From positions 1 through 41,136 of the forward strand of contig JAMYWO010000319.1 in NCBI GenBank assembly GCA_024220525.1: a DNA stretch of 41,136 bases, given 5' to 3'. Below the pieces are notes generated by a model. It had not been told where the DNA came from and did not search any database. It worked only from the letters and a program-made list of their open reading frames with translations. Source of the DNA: Cochliopodium minus (taxonomy: Eukaryota; Discosea; Himatismenida; Cochliopodiidae). The number at the start of each line of letters is the position of its first letter. Position 1 is the first letter of the stretch. Position numbers and translations under genes: made by a program. Of this stretch, positions 33,901 through 41,136 are shown piece after piece.

Positions 33901-35387
33901 CTCTCGAAAGATTCCAACACGATTGCACCACCAGAATCCAAAAGGCATGGAGAAACTTTCAGTTGAAGAAAAAGGCAATAGAAGAAAGAGCAAAGGCAGC
34001 CGATCTCCTAAAAGGTAAAAAGGAAAGAAGAAGAGAGTCAATGGAACAAAAATTCATTGCAGATTACATGGGTTACAACGAGAACTTTGGTTTGCAAGAA
34101 GCTATCAAACAGGGAGGTGGTGGAACTGATCTCATGGTGTATGCCAGTCAAAACTTCAAATTTAACAGAAGATTAAAACCAGAGAAAAGAGATTTTGTTG
34201 TCACCAACAAGGCTATTTATTTTGGAATGAGAAAGAAAAAAGGAAATGATATCTTGTATAAATTGACCAGAAGATTGGAGCACAGTTCTGTCACTTCGAT
34301 CTCTTTGTCCACCCTTCAAGACTCTTTCTTTATTATCCATGCTACTGATTACGATACTGTACTGATGGACGAGCGTAAAACCGAAATAGTAACCAAAATC
34401 ATTGAATATGCCAGAGATGAGTATCAGAAGAATGTTCCTATCAATTTCACTGATAACATGACCTACAAAATTAAGACAAGTGATCAAAGAAGTGTCTTCT
34501 TCCAATCTAATCCTTCCTTTCCTACCACCAACTTTACCAAAAAAGGAAAGAACATCAATGTCCAGATCGCTCCTGGTTTGGATAGAAACACTGATACCAC
34601 TCCTCTCTCTTGGACCAAACAATTACAACAACAGTCTTCCCAAAACAGACAAGGTGTTCAAGTTAAATCCCATTTCAAGAAGATGCAAGAAGATAATGAC
34701 GAAGATTTGTTATCTGATAAAATCTCTTCGAATATCTTGACTCCTCCTAAATGGAACAATGCTCCTCAAAACATTCCTCCTCCTTTGAGCAACAACCAAC
34801 CCGTCAAACAACCATTCAAACAACCACAAAAGCAACCTCAAAACATCACTTCTCCTCAGGGTAACAACGGTCCTGTAAAGGGACCAAATAAGGGACCCAT
34901 GAAAGGAGGACCAATGAAAGGTGGACCTATCAAGGGAGATGGACCAATTAAAGGGCCAATGAAGGTATTTAAAAAAAATGAATTTCTCTTCCGAACCTTT
35001 TAATTTTTTTCTTTTTTAAAAAGGGACCTATGAAAGGACCTATTAAAGGAGATGGACCAATGAAAGGACCAAACAAGGGACCAATGAAGGTACATATTTT
35101 TCTTTTATAATTCAAATTTCATTTAATAAATTTTATATCTTAAATAGGGACCAATGAAAGGACCAATGAAAGGACCAAACAAACTCCCACCTCCTCCTCA
35201 AGTTCAATCTTTTAGTGGTCCACAAGCTAGAGCACTTTATGATTACGATTCCTCCGCTCCTGATGAATTGAACTTTACCAAAGATACTATCATCAACATT
35301 CTTCAACAAGATCCTTCTGGATGGTGGGAGGGAGAGATAAATGGAAAGAAGGGTTGGGCTCCTGCAACTTATCTTCAATTAATTTAA
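30970..35387 (+). CDS. Long-tailed class I myosin heavy chain (head, IQ, TH1, GPMK-rich TH2, SH3)
   Basis: Exons: 30970-30996, 31360-31464, 31616-31817, 31956-32645, 32734-33611, 33738-34964, 35024-35089, 35148-35387. The product is 1144 aa. The start exon encodes MNPKTLPKK before [13 protein letters not shown]. The motor has P-loop GESGAGKT (104-111), [10 protein letters not shown] (switch I), DIFGFE (switch II) and YVRCIKPN. Ser331, in KRGSTYN sixteen residues before DSLSK, is the TEDS site, so PAK/MIHCK-type kinases should activate it as in other amoebal myosin I proteins. One IQ motif lies at about 695-715 for a light chain. A TH1 lipid-binding tail spans about 730-900. A basic Pro/Gln region follows, then the Gly-Pro-Met-Lys repeats, then an SH3 domain ([22 protein letters not shown]) at the end. 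The role is membrane-actin linkage in endocytosis and cortical movement. Intron 1 is unusually long (363 nt). Confidence 0.93.
34863..35190 (+). repeat. Gly-Pro-(Met/Ile/Asn)-Lys repeat tract split by two introns
   Basis: The myosin tail repeats the tetrapeptide GP(M/I/N)K, with variants GGPMK and GDGPIK, at least fourteen times. It spans the end of exon 6, all of the 66-nt exon 7 and the start of exon 8. It takes the place of the Gly/Pro/Gln TH2 region of other amoebal myosin I tails, which binds actin independently of ATP. The lysines make this version strongly basic. Confidence 0.88.
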
Positions 35388-36385
35388 AAGGCGCTTCCAT
35401 TTCATATCATTTTCTTCAAAACACTTATATAAAAAATATAGCGGAATTCAAAAATTTCTTTGGAAAAAAATAAAAAAATTTAGTGTGATAAATCTTATTT
35501 TATAATTCCACAATTTCGAGTAAGAATTTGAATGAAATTATAACCATTAAAAGATAATTATAGAGACCTATCACAATTATAAGGGAAACCAATTAACAAA
35601 CCAAGTTCAATTGTATGATGGTCCACATTGATCTTCCTCCCAACATTTGATCAAAATTCTTTGATAAGAAAAATGGGAGAAACTAGAAAAACAATTAAAT
35701 TACTGCAATCTTGTTATTTTCTTCTCAGTGGTGGAATTCAAAATTTCTTTAGAAAATTTAAAGAATGAGTTTGAATTATAATCTAATGGATTCAGACGAT
35801 GTTTGTTTACTGAAAATACTATCTTTAATTGAAAAAACTTTAAAATTATAATAAAATTTGATCATCTAAGAAAATTAAAAATTAATCATAAATTTATTTC
35901 CGTTTCCTTAAAGAATAAAAAAACGTCAGTGAAGATTGTAAATTATATCCGATTTTTTAAAAAATTGATTTCCTTTAACAAAATTTAGAATTTTGAAAAT
36001 TGAGTTCTTTAACTACAAGTTGATTCATCTCTTTTTATGAAATTAATTAGCATATTGTTCAATAAAAAAAAAATTTTAATTTTTAAAAATCCTTTAACAA
36101 CAATGTTTGACTTTAATTCAACTTTTTTTTTAAAAAAAACAGTATTTGAAAAAGAAAAATTACTTGTTTTGAACTTTAGAATTCTATTTTTTAATGTTAG
36201 AAAGTGGATATGATCTTTATCATCTTTTTATTTTTATTGAAGAAAAAAATATATTATTCAGATTAACATTTTCTCTAAAAAATTAAAAATAAAAAAAATA
36301 TTTCAAAAGAAAAATATAAATAATTTAAAAAATTATAAAAAAAAAAATTGGAATAGATTTTTTTGAAAAGAAAAGAGAAAAAAAA
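35388..36385. other. Longest gene-free stretch (1 kb)
   Basis: I find no credible ORF or RNA gene. It is AT-rich except for a slightly more mixed patch at about 35580-35720. The motif GGAATTCAAAA followed by TTTCTTT and a purine-GAAAA occurs twice in direct orientation, near 35443 and 35734. The last 150 bp before the thioredoxin-like gene are A-rich. Confidence 0.5.
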
Positions 36386-37406
36386 ATGAAGTTTATAAAC
36401 TTTACATGTTTATTTTGTATTATTATTTTGATTGCTGGTTGTAGATTTGATAACTCCACATCTGTATATTGTGATAATGATTATTCGAACGATCTCCTCA
36501 CTATGAAACCATCAAGAGTAGAATTGATCGATAATGCATCTGAAATGATCCAACAAATAAACAATTGCAATGAAACTCATATCTTTATTAATGTAAGAAC
36601 ACTTCCTCAAAATTTTTTAACAAATCATAAAATAAATTAATTCATATTGGAAATGATAAATCATATAATTAGCAAATTATAAAAAAATAATTAAATTCTA
36701 TTTAAATACGTTGATAAATTGAATAATTGTTAAAATCTTTTTTATTTTAGGTGTTTTCAAAGGGATGTGCCTTCTCCCAATTTTTCTCTCCTGTTTATGA
36801 TTTTGCCTCCAAGCATTTTGAATTCAGCAATGATACCAAATTCTTCATGATAGATGGTGACAAGAACTACGATCTAATGAAAAACTATATTTTCATGAAT
36901 GTAAGAAAATCTTTTTTCTTTATTACTAAAATGATACAAAGAATATTTTATGAAAACTTTTTTTAAGCTTTTATTTTTTTAATTTTGAAAAATCTTTAAT
37001 CTTTCAATTCAATCTTCAAAGATTGACCCACTTCTTATAATATAAAAAAAAAAAAATTCATTTTTACTCATCTTACTCTTTCTTCTATTATTAGGTCTAT
37101 TCCTTTCCTACATTGCTTTACATCAACAAAAAAAAGATCATGAATGCTCAGAAGCTCAATAAGAGAAAAACAGTTGAAAATGTTCTCAATTTTATTTCCA
37201 AGAAAACAGGAATCTCTCAACAATGTAATTTCAATGCTGAGCAGTATGAATCTCTTCAAGTTTCTTTGAAGCCAAAAAAGATAGATGTTCCATCTAGGAA
37301 TCTTTTCTACTCAACCTCAATTGTATTATTGATCATCGGCTATTATATTCTTAATTCTGATAAATCAAGAAATACTATAATGAGATTTGCAAGATTTGGT
37401 CTCTAA
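36386..37406 (+). CDS. Thioredoxin-fold, single-pass membrane protein of the secretory pathway
   Basis: Exons 36386-36592, 36751-36900 and 37095-37406 give 222 aa. There is a signal peptide at about 1-19 (MKFINFTCLFCIIILIAG), a thioredoxin-like domain at about 48-150 and a membrane helix at about 190-207 (STSIVLLIIGYYIL). A short basic tail RFARFGL follows. The strand-helix FSKGCAFSQFFSPVYDFASK corresponds to the active-site region, where only the first Cys (C75) of a CxxC pair is kept (CAFS). VYSFPTLLYINKKK contains the cis-proline after the redox helix. It resembles TXNDC15/TMX-type ER proteins. One active-site Cys suggests an isomerase or binding role rather than a disulfide oxidase. Confidence 0.75.
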
Positions 37407-37865
37407 AAAAAAAACCTCTCTTTTTTCCGAGAAAGAAAAATTTTGATTGTATTTTAAGAAAAAAATTTTGTTTAATAAATAAAAAAAAGTGTTCAAAAGT
37501 AAAGATTATTGTTTCTTTTTTTGTGACATATTTTTTAAAAGTATTGAAATATTGCCAATATAAATATCAAGTTTTTACACAAGATTTCTTTAATAAATTT
37601 TCTTCGGAAAATGATTTTAGGGATTTCAATCAATTAAGTGGAGGAGTTTCAAAGTTCCTCTTTTATTAAAAATTCCTTCAATTTTAAATTCCCTTTTTAT
37701 TATTTTTTTTTTGAAGATCCTCAAATATTAAAAATACAAATCCACCAAGATTTCAGAAACAAAGAAGATTAGAATCATACTTTTTGGTAAAAGAATATTC
37801 AACTATAGAATATTAGACCAGATAGATTAAACCAAATTTTTGATTCTAAATTTTGTTTATTTTTT
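37407..37865. other. Convergent 3' intergenic region
   Basis: 459 bp lie between two converging stop codons. It is AT-rich with A and T tracts that may serve as polyadenylation signals on each strand. I see no gene or repeat. Confidence 0.5.
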
Positions 37866-40050
37866 TTATAAAATATATTCTTCTATCTTGTTATCAAGGT
37901 ATTTAAAAGTCTCTTTTAGACCTTGAATTGCAATACGATAAGGATCAGCGAAAGAATTGGTTCTATCTTCTTTTGTGGATCTAAAAGATTCCATTTTTTT
38001 TTGGAGGGCTTCAAGATCTTCTTTCAATTTGAGCAATTCTTTGCCTTCTTCACAAGATCTAGACAAGCTATCAATTTCATTACGTTGATTAAGCAAACTT
38101 GTCCATTGAGTGTCAATAGCCTATAAATAAAAATTAAATTATGAAATAAAAATTAAATAAAAAATAAATACTTTCTTTATTTTAGTCTCCAAACCAAGGA
38201 TCATTTTGTTGAAAACAGTGTTGTTATATTTACGAAAGAAAGACTTCCACTTCTCAATGGTATCCTTAAAAGTCTTGAAGATTTCGAGATCCAAATCATC
38301 AGAAATCAATTTCTCAATTTCTTCGGCTTCATACTTTAGTTTGAGATCGATAATTTGTTCAATTAGACTCTTTTTCTCTTCGTTGACAATTTCCAAAGCG
38401 GATCTTTTTGCGCTGCTGTCAAAATCGTCACAGATTCTTTCTCCAGCACGTTGGAAGTCGCCAAGTTTGGTTTCTACACGTTTTACATCAAAGGTATCGC
38501 TGGAAAGAATAAATTCGATAATCCTTGTTTTTTCATCTAAGAATTTAATGTTTATTTTAATTAATTGTTTCAACAAATTATAAATTGTTTTATTTATTGA
38601 TCAAAATTTTTTACCGTCAAGCCCGTTCTTTATAATTTCTGCGATCCTAGATTCAGATCCTTTGGTCATTTTGTCTTCTTCAAAAGTTTCATAATTAAAG
38701 TCATCTTTGAAGTCGTTATAATTATCATTTTTGAAGTTATTTTGGAAGAAATTGTTATTATTTTTTTTTTCATTGTTTTTGTTTGTGTTGTTGGTGGTGT
38801 TGGTGGATGGGATGACCAATCTACCCATTCTGGTGTTGAGAACAGTTTCATAAAATTTTATCAAGGTGTTGTTTTCATCACTAAAAAATAACATTTAAAA
38901 ATGAAAAAATATTGAAAAATAAATATTTAAAAATCTAAACATATTTAAAATAAAAATATTTTAAAATCTAGAAATTATTTTAATAACGTTTACAGAGGCT
39001 TGATTTGAAAGGTGAGAACGTCTCCTGATCCAATTTCTAATTCCTTGAAGGTCTTGTTGCTTTCCAACAAATCTATTCTGAGATCCTTGTATCTAATTTC
39101 CTTGAAAAAAATTTTTATTAAAAAATAAAAAATCAATAAAATTAAATAATAATTAAATTAAAATTTTTACTTCATAAAGAAATATTTCCTCTTCTTCTTT
39201 AACATTGGCAAGTTGTTTGATATCTTTTAAAATATCTCCCACCTTTGTGTCTCTGCTTACAAATATTCTTCCGACATAAATAGGATACTCATTTCTTTTG
39301 GTGTAGTCAAAATACTTGATGAAGAGATGACACTTCCCTTCATTCTCATCAACTTTATCAACGAGGATATCAAGTATTTTTTTGTCTTTGTTTTTGATAA
39401 AATCTCCTATGGCTAAAAGAAGGTTTTTTTTTTTGTATTGTGAAAGATTAGTTTCTTTAAACAAATTTTTTTTTTTAAAATTTTCATTCTTGAGATAATT
39501 CTTGTATTTATCAAAATAAGTTTGATTATTCTAAAAAATAGATTCAATTGTATTAAAATGATTAAATTATCCCTGTAAAAAGATTCTTTCTGATTTAAAT
39601 TAAAATTGATTTTTTTTTGATAAATCTTGATTTTTGTTTTTCTTGAGTTAATTTTAAAATGAAAAAGATTTTTTACTTTTATATTCCATTTCCTTCGTTA
39701 TTAATCTGCATGGTCTCACTGTTTTGTTGCTTCTCAAGACGAACTTCCAGTATCTTTGTTCCGATGGCTTGATGCCTGTTAATGCTTCGATAGCCACTTT
39801 TATTTTGTGGAGAGGCAATGATGAGTTTCTTTCTATCGAGTTATTATTGAATTTGATGATATCTGTTCCTTTATATTTAGTTATATCTGATATTGTGGTT
39901 ATCTGAACAAGAAAAATATAGGTTATATATGAGATGATGAGTATTGTTATTTCTTGATATGTTTTGAAAGATATTTTGTTTTTAAGGTATTATTTTATGA
40001 AATTTATAAAATTTTACCCTAATTTTGGCTGTGTAAGAATCATCATCCAT
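37866..40050 (-). CDS. Stand-alone USP7-type HUBL (tandem ubiquitin-like) protein with C-terminal coiled coil
   Basis: Minus-strand exons: 40050-40018, 39902-39677, 39530-39171, 39100-38994, 38880-38615, 38536-38172, 38120-37866; about 536 aa. Residues 1-90 match the first ubiquitin-like unit of the USP7 C-terminal region: SYTAKIR, then LPLHKIKVAIEALTGIKPSE and QRYWKFVLRSNKTVRP, as in USP7 R-x-W-x-x-x-x-R-x-N-x-T-x-R-P. The second unit is HLFIKYFDYTKRNEYPIYVG through EEIFLYEEIRYKDLR to GSGDVLTFQIKPL. A weaker third unit starts FYETVLNTRMGRLVIP, then an Asn/Lys linker and a long coiled coil (EEGKELLKLKEDLEALQKKM). The USP catalytic domain and MATH domain are absent, and the ATG falls where UBL1 begins. 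One problem: exon 2 ends in phase 1 but exon 3 needs phase 0, a 1-nt mismatch. Possible roles are USP7-like binding or activation. Confidence 0.68.
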
Positions 40051-40263
40051 ATTAATTTTGGTGGATATATTTGATAAATGGAAAGTAAAAGTATTTGATG
40101 GGATGTCTTTTTATTTAAACAAGCACAATTTTTTTTTTTTATTTTTTCAATCATTTTTAATAGGACACTAAAAGATTTCGTTGATTGTATTAATATTAAA
40201 GAATGAAAGGTAATTGTGCAAAGAAATTTAAGTATTGAAAAATATGAGTAAAGTAATTAAAGT

Positions 40264-41136
40264 TTATAAGGAATCATCATCCAAATCCTTTTTCTCTATT
40301 ATCTTCTTTTCTTTAAGCTTTTTGGTAAGAGAACCAAATTTTTTGTCAATGTTCTTTACATAATCCATGATCTGGAGAAGGAGGCCCTTTTCATCATCAT
40401 CATCATCTTTTGAAGATTGATTATTTTTGATTGATTTAAATCTTCTACCAGGTTTTTTACGAGTTTTCTTCTCGCTCTCTACTTCTTCAATATCAAAATT
40501 TTCATCTTCAACAAGTTCTCTTTTTTTACTCAAAACAAGACTTTTGATAGAATTAGTAGGTTTGGGAAAATTATTGAACTGGGGATAGTTTGGATATCCA
40601 ATATTGTCATTGTTTTTTTTGTTATCCAAAAAGTTGTTTGTATATCTTGGAAGAAATTTTTTATCATTATTATTGTTTTCATTATTATCGTTGTTGTTGT
40701 TATTATTTTTGGGTTTAAGTTTGTTGAGAGGAAAGCCTTCCAAGTCATCATCAAATTTGATTTTTGTTTTGTAAGCCATTTTTTTCTTGGGGAGGGTGGG
40801 TTTGTTGTTAAAGTGGTTTTGGTATTGGTTGTTATCAAAACCAAAATTAAAAGCATTGTTATTGTTATTGTTATTGTTATTGTTATTGTTATTGTTATTG
40901 TTTAAACGAAATCCAAGATTATTATTATTGTTAAGATTATTGTTTAGGTCATTATTGTTATTGTTTAATCTAAATCCAAGATTATCATTATTGTTTAGAT
41001 TATTGTTTAGCTCGTTATTATTATTTATCCCAATAAAATTATCAAAATTATCATTAATTCCGCCTAAATCATAGGGATGAAACATTCTGTCTCCCCCTAT
41101 CATATTCCCATTAATAAATCTGGCGTTCTCAACGGG
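40264..41136 (-). CDS. Asn-rich 3' exon of an F-box/ankyrin-type gene, 5' end off the right edge
   Basis: The frame is open from the window edge (PVENARFINGNM at the edge side) to TAA at 40264, about 290 codons. It encodes an Asn-rich region with LGFRLNNNNN repeats, then a basic and acidic C-terminus: TLPKKKMAYKTKIKFDDDLE, SLVLSKKRELVEDENFDIEE, KKTRKKPGRRFKSIK and the closing KKLKEKKIIEKKDLDDDSL. The KKTRKKPGRR patch looks like a nuclear localisation signal. The first 90 residues are the same as the end of the left-edge gene apart from a few changes, so this is either its real last exon (if the contig closes on itself) or the last exon of a very recent duplicate. Confidence 0.8.
   Translation of the reverse strand, partial: PVENARFINGNMIGGDRMFHPYDLGGINDNFDNFIGINNNNELNNNLNNNDNLGFRLNNNNNDLNNNLNNNNNLGFRLNNNNNNNNNNNNNNNNAFNFGFDNNQYQNHFNNKPTLPKKKMAYKTKIKFDDDLEGFPLNKLKPKNNNNNNDNNENNNNDKKFLPRYTNNFLDNKKNNDNIGYPNYPQFNNFPKPTNSIKSLVLSKKRELVEDENFDIEEVESEKKTRKKPGRRFKSIKNNQSSKDDDDDEKGLLLQIMDYVKNIDKKFGSLTKKLKEKKIIEKKDLDDDSL
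40855..41136. repeat. Right copy of terminal direct repeat
   Basis: Matches window positions 1-306 in the same orientation, with a shorter Asn-codon microsatellite (about 8 units, against at least 13). The last base of the window corresponds to position 306. Confidence 0.95.

Noticed and set aside
40051-40120. Upstream extension of the HUBL gene reading TFTFHLSNISTKI
   Set aside because: It is preceded in frame by TAA, the only AG for an acceptor has no partner exon, and USP7 homology begins at the ATG at 40050.
1-41136. tRNA or rRNA genes and CRISPR arrays
   Set aside because: I found no cloverleaf with A/B boxes, no rRNA-like GC-richer block and no spaced direct repeats other than simple repeats and the terminal repeat.

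Overview
The window is very AT-rich eukaryotic nuclear DNA from a gene-dense protist. About 16 protein-coding loci fill 41 kb, with intergenic gaps of roughly 70 bp to 1 kb. Most genes are cut by short AT-rich GT-AG introns of about 45-60 nt. An amoeboid protist close to Amoebozoa fits best: the long-tailed class I myosin has a phosphorylatable TEDS serine, there are F-box/LRR and Asn-rich proteins, and a TOPBP1-like replication protein is present. The species cannot be named from the sequence. Stops are TAA, TAG and TGA, so the code is standard. I built all gene models by hand, joining exons only where GT-AG borders, reading frame and protein-family alignment agreed.

Layout, left to right. 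A minus-strand F-box/LRR/ankyrin gene runs off the left edge (1-5406). It is divergent from a membrane-anchored serine carboxypeptidase (5493-7753). Then come a probable mitochondrial membrane protein (7799-8757), an F-box/LRR protein (8888-10843), an SLC38-like amino-acid transporter (11014-12943) and a RING-less GIDE/MUL1-like membrane protein (13214-14509). An ATP-grasp ligase (14577-16289, minus) is divergent from a seven-bladed RCC1 propeller gene (16850-18642). The stretch 18.6-19.9 kb is damaged. It holds an antisense gene fragment, a LINE reverse-transcriptase fragment, a single N and a hexanucleotide microsatellite, followed by a 5'-incomplete coiled-coil gene (19904-21220). Next are a TOPBP1/Rad4-like BRCT gene with an inverted-repeat element in its intron (21378-24311, minus), TRAPPC8 (24575-28855, minus), an orphan RCC1 exon, a small coiled-coil gene, a small ankyrin gene and a long-tailed myosin I (30970-35387). 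The right part has a thioredoxin-like membrane protein (36386-37406), a stand-alone USP7-type HUBL protein (37866-40050, minus) and an Asn-rich 3' exon reaching the right edge (40264-41136).

Two features stand out. First, the two window ends carry the same exon in the same orientation, about 98% identical outside the Asn-codon repeat. The left-edge gene would continue exactly into the right-edge exon if the contig closed on itself. This implies a circle, a tandem duplication or an assembly that closed across two alleles. Second, several genes need ultra-short exons. The carboxypeptidase requires exons of 1, 4 and 7 nt to keep frame and to rebuild conserved motifs, the F-box/ankyrin gene has a 6-nt exon, and the transporter has a 10-nt exon.

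The genes do not form a pathway. They are mostly housekeeping functions: vesicle tethering, actin motility, replication checkpoint, transport, and ubiquitin-related F-box, GIDE and HUBL proteins.
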